DNA from: Carya illinoinensis
Lineage: Eukaryota > Streptophyta > Magnoliopsida > Fagales > Juglandaceae
DNA: 64,000 nt
Reading direction: 5' to 3'
NCBI RefSeq assembly: GCF_018687715.1
Contig: NC_056758.1
Location: 14,022,501 to 14,086,500, forward strand
The stretch's first letter is position 1. Every line of letters begins with the position of its first letter. Below are positions 25,606 through 34,639 of the stretch, piece after piece. The notes beneath the pieces are model-generated. The model did no database searches, had not been told where the DNA came from, and was given only the letters and a program-made list of their open reading frames with translations. The translations under genes were made by a program, and so were the position numbers.

Positions 25606-27840
25606 TGATTGAGCTGAAATATTGCATATTTTAGCTATTTAAAACCAATGTATTTTAAATTCTTCATGACACTATTATTGGTTTTAAATGAAAAAAATAG
25701 TTAATAAGCATAAATACGAATTGCGATTTTTAATTGATTAATATCATGTTTATGCTTATTTTTTTAACATATCATATTATTAACCCATGCACAAGGATCA
25801 AAGTAGGTGAAGGAGTAAGGCTTCGGCTGTTTTCCTCTGCAAACCATTCCAGCTTTCCTTTACTTGTTGAAAGTTATTGGTCACTAGTATATAATGTTTG
25901 AGTAGCTTTTCTAGATGAGTATTGTGGTGTTTATTGTGCAGGTGTTTATTGTGCAGGAAATGAAAGAGAGTTGAAGAGTCGAGAATGTCACATAGGCCAC
26001 CAACTATGTACATTGGTTTAATCATTGCTAAGGGATGATGAAAACGATTCTACTTCAGCTATGCAAATTGAGTGGCAAGCTTTTGAAGGACCCACTCACA
26101 CCATAAAAGATAGCCACAACCACTCACACATGCTGCAGCAAAGACCCACTCACACATGCAATGAGATCATTCGGACCATGCATCCTGAACGTGCAGCAAG
26201 TTCACTCGGACAACAGCAATGCGACTCACTGAACGTGCAAACATGCAGACCATTCACTCGGACAGCACACATGGGACCCAGACACACGGACAACTCACAC
26301 CATGCAGGATAGCAAGACACAATGCAGCACTCAACAACACACATGCACTCGGCTGCTGCAACACTCACACATGCATGACAGACATTCATCATTCTGTGAG
26401 CCACGGCTGGACGGAAAGGAGAAAACGTGGGAGAGTAATGAGTGGACTGAACGTGGGAGAGTGATGAGTGGAAAATGCCACAACTGAACGTGGTCATTAA
26501 AGAAAAGACAAAGGTGAAGTGTGGTGAGGTGTGGGGTCGTCGGCTTGGAGATTGCTTTTCTTTTTCGTTCCATCGATGGAGAATATTCAAACTGGTGCTT
26601 ATTTGGTTGGCATTCACGGAAGGAGCTGGAAAGGAGGAGAAAATTATCTTTTTCGTTTGAGTGGAGAGAGGTTCCGTGTTCCTTACTTTTTCGTTTAGTG
26701 GAGAGGGCGGCTGGTGGCTTGCTTTGCTTTCATACGGACTGCTGGCTTTGCTTTCAAGGGGATCTTTCTTATATCTTTCAGACTTTGAAGAATTAGGGGG
26801 GTTCGAGCAGTTTATTTCAGTTGTTTTCTTATTTTGTTTTCTGTTTAGAAGGAGCAGTTTATTTCAGTTGTTTTCTTATTTTGTTTTCTGTTTAGAAGGA
26901 GCATCAGTTTTTAGTTTAGTTTTTACCTATTTTCCTTCCATTTTTAGAAGCTGGAAGCAGCAGCCATAGTTTAAAGTTTCTTATGCTTTTCATTCAAACC
27001 AGGGGGAAAAACATTGGTGCTCGGGCAGTTTTTTTTGTTCTTTACTTGTTTTATTTCTGTTTAGAAGAAGTAGAAGCATCACGAGGGCAGTTTTAATTTC
27101 AGTTTCTTTAATTGGTTTACTTTCATTTAGAAGCAAGAAGCAGCAGCACGGGAGGGGTAGTTTCTTTTACTTGTTTACTTCATTTAGTTTCTTTTACTTG
27201 TTTTACTTCAATTTGGTGTGTATTTTATTTGAAAGTTCAATTTATTTTAGGATTCATTTTATTTGGAGAGTTCATTTTATGTGAGAAATCATTTTATCTG
27301 GAAGTTCAGTTTTTTGGATTGGAGAACGCAGTCTCGATTCCCAAACATCAAGTTTATTCCTTACAATTCCTATTTTTATTTAATTTCAGTTTAATATCTT
27401 TTATTTTTCCTTTCACCTTTAATTTCTGTCTATTTAAATTACTGTCATTTATTTCTCCTTGCACCTTTAATTCCTCTATTTAAATTAATGTCATTTATTT
27501 TTCTTTCTCCTTTAAATTTCAGTCTATTAATTTCAGCAATTTTAATTTACTTTCTTGCATTTTAATTCCTTACATTTCATCGCTGCACTTAAATCCAACA
27601 AACATGAATCTGGTTCATGACCAGTAAATTTTGACTTTCATTGCACTTTTCCATCCATTGTACATGTCATCCTCTTATTTTCTCTTTGTGAAGTTTTTCA
27701 CATTTTTCAACAAGTTTAATTTTAAGTAACCTTTCCCTGTGGATTCGATTCTGTAAGATACTACAACGCCTGTATACTTGCAGGTAAAACTGCACTAGAT
27801 TTTTGATTCATTAATTTGAGTCAAAGTTTAGTCGCAATTA
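25606..27840 (+). repeat. ATH2 5' LTR
   Basis: 2235 bp. It contains a CATGCA/CACACATGC array (26095-26380), then T-rich sequence with two copies of a 47-bp unit (26807-26900). The last dinucleotide is TA where the 3' LTR has CA. Frames at 25798-27483 recur in the 3' LTR and look non-coding. Confidence 0.93.
26807..26900 (+). repeat. 47-bp tandem repeat, two copies (ATH2 5' LTR)
   Basis: Units begin GCAGTTTATTTCAGTTG and end TTTAGAAGGA, starting at 26807 and 26854. The 3' LTR has three copies. Confidence 0.95.
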
Positions 27841-27841
27841 A

Positions 27842-27866
27842 GTTTTTGGCGCCGTTGCCGGGGAAA
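27842..27866 (+). other. ATH2 primer-binding site
   Basis: TTTTTGGCGCCGTTGCCGGG directly follows the 5' LTR. This is the canonical Athila/Tat-clade site and is better preserved than in ATH1. Confidence 0.85.
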
Positions 27867-27973
27867 GTTGTTTAACTTAAATTTAAACTTGTTATTTATT
27901 TTATTTTTCTTTACCATTTTATCTCTGGTGACTCATCTCATTTGCATCAACCACTCATCTCTACCATATAAGA

Positions 27974-28759
27974 TTGATGTATCATGTCATGCCAATATTT
28001 CAAGAAGGTTGGTCTGAGCCAATCCAATCAACTAGCTGGGTCAATCAAGCACAGAATCAGCCCTTCTCCAACACATATAATCCGGGGTGCAGAAATCACC
28101 CAAATTTCTCATGGAGAAATGATCAGCCTGGTTGGTCCCCACCTCCTCAGCACCAGTATCCGCCATATCAAAATCCTCAGAGCTATCCTTATGTAGCTCA
28201 TCCTGGATTTCAACCTCATGTAGCTGCACAAAGTCTTCAGTCTTCATCATTTGCCAATAAGACTCTAGAAGACAGTATGGCACAGATGGCCAATACACTT
28301 CAACAATTCATTCAGGCCAACACAAATAATCAAAATACTCAGGCCATAAATGAGTTGCCTAGCACTGTTAATAAAATGAGCACAACCTTGAGCACCCTAG
28401 AGAAAGGGAAATTTCCTGCACAGCCTCCACATAAGGAAACCCTTGAGGAAACATTACAGGCTTTTATGCAGGGACAAGCTCAGACAATACAGGCCATTAC
28501 TGAGCTGAGAAGTTCTATCAGCGACTTGACCTCTGCATTACATGCTCAAGAAAAGGGAGACGTTGTTGAAACAGCAAAAGCTGTTCTTACCTTGAGAAGT
28601 GGGAAGGAAGTTCCCCGACCTGAGATGACCATAGACACAGAGGTAATTGCTCCTATGCCTAAAGATGCAGCAGAGACGGATGAAGCTGAAAAAGAACCAG
28701 AGGTAGCAAAACCAAAGAAGCCTGTGAGTGCAGATGCTGAAACTAGTAAGGGATACTAA
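27974..28759 (+). CDS. ATH2 truncated Gag (C-terminal half only)
   Basis: A 261-codon open frame begins about 110 bp after the PBS. It carries the Athila Gag signature FSNTYNPGCRNHPNFSW near residue 30-46, with Trp changed to Cys relative to ATH1. A Pro/Gln/Tyr-rich segment follows (PPPQHQYPPYQNPQSYPY), then a Gln-rich coiled-coil-like region (MAQMANTLQQFIQANTNN) that is internally duplicated (QAFMQGQAQTIQAITELRSS). It ends in a Lys/Glu/Ala-rich tail. The capsid domain and CCHC knuckle that precede this in ATH1 are missing, so the upstream part of gag was deleted close to the leader. The frame is uninterrupted. The start chosen is the first ATG; whether it is translated is not known. Confidence 0.7.
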   Translation: MMYHVMPIFQEGWSEPIQSTSWVNQAQNQPFSNTYNPGCRNHPNFSWRNDQPGWSPPPQHQYPPYQNPQSYPYVAHPGFQPHVAAQSLQSSSFANKTLEDSMAQMANTLQQFIQANTNNQNTQAINELPSTVNKMSTTLSTLEKGKFPAQPPHKETLEETLQAFMQGQAQTIQAITELRSSISDLTSALHAQEKGDVVETAKAVLTLRSGKEVPRPEMTIDTEVIAPMPKDAAETDEAEKEPEVAKPKKPVSADAETSKGY

Positions 28760-28762
28760 CCT

Positions 28763-29165
28763 GTGGTACCCTATCCTCAGAGATTGGCAGCTGGCAAAAG
28801 TGGAGTTGTAAAACTTACCTTTGAAAACATGACATTGAAGCTGAATATCTTTAATACTTGTAGGCAACCTCAGGATGTAGAAGAAGGAACCAGGCATGGG
28901 GTGCCTTGGCAACCAATGTTCCCAAAGTTGCCACCTTGGGCAGCACCCATAAAACCATCTTCAGATGACAGACACCATCTCATTGGAGCACTCAGGACAC
29001 TCGAAAATTCAAATCTGAGGTTGAATAAATTTTTTTATGATGACCTTCACTTGTTTAAATATTGCTCTGACCAAATGTTTCGAAGATGTTTAGCCAACGA
29101 ACACATCCAAAGTAAGATTTTTGATCCTGGTAAGTTAAGGTTTCGGTGGAGTGGACCGTACATTG
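28763..29165 (+). pseudogene. ATH2 welded remnants of protease linker, pre-integrase and integrase end
   Basis: One plus-strand frame joins pieces that are thousands of bases apart in ATH1. The pieces are VPYPQRLA (before protease), KSGVVKLTFENMTLKLNIF-type sequence (end of protease), FYDDLHLFKYCSDQMFRRC (pre-integrase, compare ATH1 21650-21710) and DPGKLRFRWSGPYIV (integrase C-terminus, compare 25070-25110). So at least three internal deletions removed protease core, RT, RNase H and integrase core. The frame stays open past 29165 into non-coding 3' sequence to 29347. Confidence 0.8.
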
Positions 29166-29344
29166 TAAGACCCCAGGGAAGTGTCTTGATTTCCTTTTCC
29201 TTCTTTACAGTTTTCTTTACTTGCTTTGCTTTTATTTGTTCTTTTGCTTTGATTTTATATTTCATGTTGATTGTCTGTTTTGCTTGCTTAGTTCTGTGCA
29301 CTTTGTTTTCTTTCGTTCAATTCATTGAGGACTATGCCTCTCAC

Positions 29345-29360
29345 TAGTTGGGGGGTGTGG
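29345..29360 (+). other. First internal polypurine-like module of ATH2
   Basis: TAGTTGGGGGGTGTGG, preceded by CATTGAGGACTATG at 29323. It matches the module after ATH1 integrase (25460-25495). Confidence 0.75.
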
Positions 29361-29379
29361 AATGAATAAAACGGTGCGT

Positions 29380-29630
29380 TAGTAGACACTGTAGATAGTT
29401 TAAAAAATAATAATAATAATAATTGGATCCATCCGTGATCCGACAAGTGTGACTGTAGATAGTTGAAAAGAAAAGTTGGATCCGTCCGTCATCTGACAAG
29501 TGTGACTGTAGATAGTTAAAAAAAAAATAATTTGATCCGTCCGTGATCTGACAAGTGGCTGGAGATTTGAAAGTTAAAAGAATAGTTGGATCCGTCCGTG
29601 ATCTGACAAGAGTGGCTGGAGATTTGAAAT
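29380..29630 (+). repeat. ~60-bp tandem repeat, four copies, in ATH2
   Basis: Each unit contains GGATCCGTCCGTGATCTGAC followed by AAG and TG(A/G)CTG(T/G)AGAT, with A-rich linkers of variable length between. The third copy has TTTGATCC for TTGGATCC. The block lies between the internal polypurine module and the coiled-coil ORF. Confidence 0.9.
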
Positions 29631-29739
29631 CACCTGATGTTGTTGAAAAACGGGATTTGAGGCTCCGAGTTGTCATTTCACCGAAATCACATTGCTTTTT
29701 GACGTGGATGATAGCTCGTCTGGTTCGTTGTTCTATCTC

Positions 29740-29746
29740 TATAAAA
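29740..29746 (+). promoter_or_regulatory. Candidate TATA box before the ATH2 coiled-coil ORF
   Basis: TATAAAA in the context TCTATAAAATCAG, about 108 bp upstream of the ATG at 29854. A second CTATAAA lies at 29794-29800. Spacing would allow a leader of about 75 bases. Inferred from sequence only. Confidence 0.4.
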
Positions 29747-29853
29747 TCAGTCCTGAACTTCATCAAATCCGCATCAAGTTTTCATTCTCATCTCTATAAA
29801 CTCATCTGCATTCTTTCAACTTTCTCATTTTTAAGCTTTCTAGTCTTCTGTCA

Positions 29854-30291
29854 ATGGCTCATTCCTCAAGCATTCCTCTAGATCAATCCATGAGGCCTTC
29901 TGCATCCCAACCTCCGGTTCTTTCTGCAGCCACCATTAGTGCCATGTTGCAACTGGAAAATAATAGTATGGCTAATAGGTCGGATTCAGATGCTATCTAC
30001 GACCTGGTGAGTCTTGGGACTCGCTACTCATCCTCCATTGTGGCTTTTTCCCAAAGGGTACAAGCCAAAAACAATGAGGTTGAAAGGTTGAAAGAACAAA
30101 TCGTTGTACTTCAACGAATTTCTCAAGAGGCTCACATAAGGGAAGGAATCGAACGGCAGAAGAATAGACATTTGAAGTCTCTTTTAGATTCTTCATTCCG
30201 CTTGCCAGCTCCCATGGCGAAGGATGACCTGATGCTGTATGAAGAGCATGAGCGTCTCAAACTTGAGGCTAAAAACCTCAAGTTTATGTAA
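29854..30291 (+). CDS. ATH2 extra ORF: predicted coiled-coil protein, unknown function
   Basis: An uninterrupted 145-codon ORF lies between the integrase remnant and the 3' LTR. The N-terminus is Ser/Pro/Ala-rich (MAHSSSIPLDQSMRPSASQP). From about residue 45 to 140 it is rich in Glu, Lys, Arg, Gln and Leu, with heptad-like hydrophobic spacing (RVQAKNNEVERLKEQIVVLQ), consistent with a coiled coil. There is no signal peptide, membrane segment, zinc knuckle or catalytic motif. It begins 108 bp after a TATAAAA and its stop codon TAA is formed at the start of a long A run. Extra ORFs downstream of pol are known in Athila/Tat-type elements, but I do not recognise this protein. It could be an element accessory protein or a captured host fragment. 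Confidence 0.6.
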   Translation: MAHSSSIPLDQSMRPSASQPPVLSAATISAMLQLENNSMANRSDSDAIYDLVSLGTRYSSSIVAFSQRVQAKNNEVERLKEQIVVLQRISQEAHIREGIERQKNRHLKSLLDSSFRLPAPMAKDDLMLYEEHERLKLEAKNLKFM

Positions 30292-30321
30292 AAAAAAAAA
30301 AAAAAAATTTTTTTTTTTTAC
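30289..30321. repeat. A-run followed by T-run after the coiled-coil ORF
   Basis: About 18 A residues are followed directly by about 12 T residues, a perfect-type A/T palindrome that supplies the TAA stop of the ORF. Confidence 0.9.
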
Positions 30322-30560
30322 TTGCTTGCTTGTTTTTTGCATTGTTTGTTTTGTTTTTCTTTCTTTTGCTTTTTGTATTTTTAACTTTGGCAGAAATCTA
30401 CTCCTTGTGTACTCTCAAATATCTAAGGTGAAATTTTTCTCTCTGTTTAATCATTTTCGTCTCAATATATGTTCTACAGTGGTTATCTTGCTCAAATTCA
30501 TATCTGTATAACGTACATCATCGAAGATTCATTGCTGAACATTGAGGACAATGTCACATT

Positions 30561-30575
30561 TAGTTGGGGGGAGGG
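30561..30575 (+). other. Second internal polypurine-like module of ATH2
   Basis: TAGTTGGGGGGAGGG, preceded by CATTGAGGACAATG at 30540. The arrangement repeats that after the integrase remnant, as if the 3' end region had been duplicated with the coiled-coil ORF in between. Confidence 0.75.
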
Positions 30576-30934
30576 TTTTCTGTTAAAAATGTGTTTAAAA
30601 AAAAAAAAATGTGTGAAGTGCATAACCAATTAACACACACTTCTAGCATGTTTGTTAGATTTGAGTATCTTGGTGGAGTAGTTGAGCGGAATTATTTTGT
30701 GAAGATTTATTTTCAACCTTAAACATAGAACATGACTTATGATGCCTCATATCTTGTTGAGGAGTGACTTGAAACACCGGGATGCGATATTTACAAAAAT
30801 GAGAATTAGTATAATTTATATAGAATGAAGGGCAAGTTTTGAAAGAACATTTTGCACATGCTTACACTTGTAGTGTTCCTCATTAATGTTCATTGATTTA
30901 AAACAGGAGAAGTAAACTGCAGGACTACCGAGCC

Positions 30935-30941
<7 letters not shown>

Positions 30942-30976
<35 letters not shown>

Positions 30977-31024
30977 AAAAAGAAAAAGAAAAGAAAACGA
31001 AAAGAAAAGAAAACGAAAAAAAAA
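30942..31024. repeat. Poly-A and A/G-rich low-complexity tract in ATH2
   Basis: A run of more than 30 A residues is followed by GAAAAAG/GAAAACG repeats. On the minus strand it gives the Phe-rich frame at 30816-31091, which is not a gene. Confidence 0.95.
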
Positions 31025-31446
31025 TCGTGTAAGTTTTCCTAAATAAAGGGCTAGAAACAGTTACCCAAAACTTTGGGGGTTGAATGATCAACCTTTAAAC
31101 AGAGTTGGCGTGAAAACTGCTAGTCCCTTAGGCTTTGAGGTAGTTAGAATCAATAATGATTAATCTTAAGGTTGAAAAATCCTATGATAAATCATGTTTA
31201 TTAGTGAGGAACATACAGAAGTTTAGCCACACACACATATTCGAGTTCTGATACATTTGCCCCAATTCTATGTGAACAATTACTGAGACTTTCCTTGTGG
31301 ATACAACTCATGGTGTTGAGTAGTCACGAATCAATTTTTTGTGAGAATTCAGAATTATGTTTGAATGTTTTTGTTTGAATTTCGAGCTTTATGCAATGTT
31401 CATCTCAATTAATTTTCACTATTTTGCTCAAGGATTAGCAAAATGA

Positions 31447-31459
31447 TAGTTGGGGGGTG
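31447..31459 (+). other. ATH2 3' polypurine tract
   Basis: TAGTTGGGGGGTG ends directly against the TGATTGAG start of the 3' LTR, the expected position for the plus-strand primer. Confidence 0.88.
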
Positions 31460-33756
31460 TGATTGAGCTGAAATATTGCATATTTTAGCTATTTAAAACC
31501 AATGTATTTTAAATTCTTTATGACACTATTATTGGTTTTAAATGAAAAAAATAGTTAATAAGCATAAATACGAATTGCGATTTTTAATTGATTAATATCA
31601 TGTTTATGCTTATTTTTTTAACATATCATATTATTAACCCATGCACAAGGATCAAAGTAGGTGAAGGAGTAAGGCTTCGGCTGTTTTCCTCTGCAAACCA
31701 TTCCAGCTTTCCTTTACTTGTTGAAAGTTATTGGTCACTAGTATATAATGTTTGAGTAGCTTTTCTAGATGAGTATTGTGGTGTTTATTGTGCAGGTGTT
31801 TATTGTGCAGGAAATGAAAGAGAGTTGAAGAGTCGAGAATGTCACATAGGCCACCAACTATGTACATTGGTTTAATCATTGCTAAGGGATGATGAAAACG
31901 ATTCTACTTCAGCTATGCAAATTGAGTGGCAAGCTTTTGAAGGACCCACTCACACCATAAAAGATAGCCACAACCACTCACACATGCTGCAGCAAAGACC
32001 CACTCACACATGCAATGAGATCATTCGGACCATGCATCCTGAACGTGCAGCAAGTTCACTCGGACAGCAGCAATGCGACTCACTGAACGTGCAAACATGC
32101 AGACCATTCACTCGGACAGCACACATGGGACCCAGACACACGGACAACTCACACCATGCAGGACAGCAAGACACGATGCAGCACTCAACAACACACATGC
32201 ACTCGGCTGCTGCAGCACTCACACATGCATGACAGACATTCATCATTCTGTGAGCCACGGCTGGACGGAAAGGAGAAAACGTGGGAGAGTAATGAGTGGA
32301 CTGAACGTGGGAGAGTGATGAGTGGGAGAGTGATGAGTGGAAAATGCCACAGCTGAACGTGGTCATTAAAGAAAAGAGAAAGGTGAAGTGTGGTGAGGTG
32401 TGGGGTCGTCGGCTTGGAGATTGCTTTTCTTTTTCGTTCCACCGATGGAGAATATTCAAACTGGTGCTTATTTGGCTGGCATTCACGGAAGGAGCTGGAA
32501 AGGAGGAGAAAATTATCTTTTTCGTTTGAGTGGAGAGAGGTTCCGTGTTCCTTACTTTTTCGTTTAGTGGAGAGGGCGGCTGGTGGCTTGCTTTGCTTTC
32601 ATACGGACTGCTGGCTTTGCTTTCAAGGGGATCTTTCTTATATCTTTCAGACTTTGAAGAATTAGGGGGGTTCGAGCAGTTTATTTCAGTTGTTTTCTTA
32701 TTTTGTTTTCTGTTTAGAAGGAGCAGTTTATTTCAGTTGTTTTCTTATTTTGTTTTCTGTTTAGAAGGAGCAGTTTATTTCAGTTGTTTTCTTATTTTGT
32801 TTTCTGTTTAGAAGGAGCAGCAGTTTTTAGTTTAGTTTTTACCTATTTTCCTTCCATTTTTAGAAGCTGGAAGCAGCAGCCATAGTTTAAAGTTTCTTAT
32901 GCTTTTCATTCAAACCAGGGGGAAAAACATTGGTGCTCGGGCAGTTTTTTTTGTTCTTTACTTGTTTTATTTCTGTTTAGAAGAAGTAGAAGCATCACGA
33001 GGGCAGTTTTAATTTCAGTTTCTTTAATTGGTTTACTTTCATTTAGAAGCAAGAAGCAGCAGCACGGGAGGGGTAGTTTCTTTTACTTGTTTACTTCATT
33101 TAGTTTCTTTTACTTGTTTTACTTCAATTTGGTGTGTATTTTATTTGAAAGTTCAATTTATTTTAGGATTCATTTTATTTGGAGAGTTCATTTTATGTGA
33201 GAAATCATTTTATCTGGAAGTTCAGATTTTTGGAATGGAGAACGCAGTCTCGATTCCCAAACATCAAGTTTATTCCTTACAATTCATATTTTTATTTAAT
33301 TTCAGTTTAATATCTTTTATTTTTCCTTTCACCTTTAATTTCTGTCTATTTAAATTACTGTCATTTATTTCTCCTTGCACCTTTAATTCCTCTATTTAAA
33401 TTAATGTCATTTATTTTTCTTTCTCCTTTAAATTTCAGTCTATTAATTTCAGCAATTTTAATTTACTTTCTTGCATTTTAATTCCTTACATTTCATCGCT
33501 GCACTTAAATCCAACAAACATGAATCTGGTTCATGACCAGTAAATTTTGACTTTCATTGCACTTTTCCATCCATTGTACATGTCATCCTCTTATTTTCTC
33601 TTTGTGAAGTTTTTCACATTTTTCAACAAGTTTAATTTTAAGTAACCTTTCCCTGTGGATTCGATTCTGTAAGATACTACAACGCCTGTATACTTGCAGG
33701 TAAAACTGCACTAGATTTTTGATTCATTAATTTGAGTCAAAGTTTAGTCGCAATCA
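31460..33756 (+). repeat. ATH2 3' LTR
   Basis: 2297 bp, preceded directly by the polypurine tract (31447-31459). It is longer than the 5' LTR mainly because the 47-bp unit is present three times (32676-32816) and a GGGAGAGTGATGAGT unit is duplicated near 32315-32340. Confidence 0.93.
32676..32816 (+). repeat. 47-bp tandem repeat, three copies (ATH2 3' LTR)
   Basis: Copies start at 32676, 32723 and 32770 and are essentially identical to each other. The 5' LTR has one copy fewer. Confidence 0.95.
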
Positions 33757-33761
33757 TTACA

Positions 33762-34626
33762 TGCTGGAAAGTGATTAAAAAAAAAAGATTTGTTGAGGTC
33801 ATGGAACATGTGGAATATAGTGCAAATATGAGTATATGTCAAAAGAGGGACTTATCCATTTTATTTAGTTGTTAAACCAAGGGAAAGATGTTAAAAGTTT
33901 TGCTAAAACACACACAACACATACCTGGAAGGCCTAGAAAGACTACATTGAGTCATTGTTGGTTGATTTACACTTCAATTGTTTGAGACTCTAATGAACC
34001 ATATCCTAATGGCTTAGGAAGAAATTTGAAATGAATTAAATGAGAAAAGGGACAAGTCAGGGATCAAAAAAAAAAAAAAAAAATCCTTTAGGTAGACTAG
34101 TGGTAAGGGCTGACTTGTGAAGGTGTGGGTAGGCGCATATTCATGGGTCCGATTCCCTCACTAGGAAATCTAAAAACATAAATTACATCTGTGTAGTGGA
34201 AAAGGCTGCCTACTATCGGGATCCTTACCAAAAAAAAAAAAGTTCAGCGCCTTTCAAAGTGTAATAGCGTGAAAGCCGCCACTACAATGGTTTTGAATTA
34301 GAGTAAGCCCATGTGGTTTTCGCAGATTGGTTGTTGTGATTGAAACTGTTAATGTCTCTTGGTAGTCGATCTTGGAATTCTAACCCCATTTCCATGCACT
34401 TGAAAGAAAGCAAGCTTTGTTACATGTAATTCCCTTGGTTGATTAACTAAATTGTGTATAAATCTCTTAGTTGATACAAAATTCAGATTAATCTATCTCC
34501 AGTGTTCTTAAACTCATCAAGTCTATTTCATGGTATGTGATTCTCGAACTTCTTTTGAAATTGTAGTTGGAAAACTCACCTTCGCATGAATTCATTCACT
34601 TTATTTGCTAGAGTCTAGCAAAACTC
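33762..34626 (+). other. ATH1 3' non-coding tail with candidate SINE
   Basis: This continues ATH1 after the ATH2 TSD. There is no frame of note. It includes A-runs at 33777-33787 and 34066-34083, the candidate SINE at 34084-34241, and leads into the polypurine tract. Confidence 0.7.
34084..34241 (+). mobile_element. Candidate tRNA-derived SINE
   Basis: About 158 bp, bounded by an A-run before it and an A-tail (34230-34241). It holds a box-A-like TAGACTAGTGGTAAGG (34093-34108) and, some 50 bp on, a box-B-like GGTCCGATTCC (34146-34156). These are close to the pol III consensus TRGCNNAGTGG and GGTTCRANNCC. The head does not fold as a convincing tRNA with a 3' acceptor, so it is not called a tRNA gene. 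No clear TSD can be fixed because both flanks are A-rich. Confidence 0.5.
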
Positions 34627-34639
34627 TAGTTGGGGGGTG
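34627..34639 (+). other. ATH1 3' polypurine tract
   Basis: TAGTTGGGGGGTG lies immediately before the 3' LTR, the same sequence and position as in ATH2. Confidence 0.88.

Larger units (their letters stand above)
25606..33756 (+). mobile_element. ATH2: non-autonomous Athila-type element inside ATH1
   Basis: LTRs 25606-27840 and 31460-33756 start TGATTGAGCTGAAATATTGC and end at CGCAATTA and CGCAATCA. Perfect TSDs TTACA lie at 25601-25605 and 33757-33761. The 3.6-kb interior has a PBS, the C-terminal half of Gag, short welded remnants of protease linker, pre-integrase and integrase C-terminus, an extra coiled-coil ORF, and a polypurine tract. Capsid, zinc knuckle, protease, RT, RNase H and the integrase core are absent, so it must have moved with proteins supplied in trans. 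The LTRs differ by roughly a dozen substitutions by eye, the least diverged long LTR pair here, so it is probably the youngest large insertion. Confidence 0.92.

Noticed and set aside
25798..27483. Plus- and minus-strand frames of 60-155 codons repeated at 31652-33399
   Set aside because: They are duplicated simply because they are in the two ATH2 LTRs; Phe/Leu-rich or His/Thr-rich composition and no domain.
29146..29328. Plus-strand Phe/Leu-rich short ORF that could be a membrane peptide
   Set aside because: It is the T-rich 3' non-coding stretch after the integrase remnant; a similar T-rich stretch follows the ATH1 integrase without a frame.
34084..34160. Possible tRNA gene (box A and box B like sequences)
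   Set aside because: I could not make a cloverleaf with a paired acceptor stem, and an A-tail follows; a SINE fits better.
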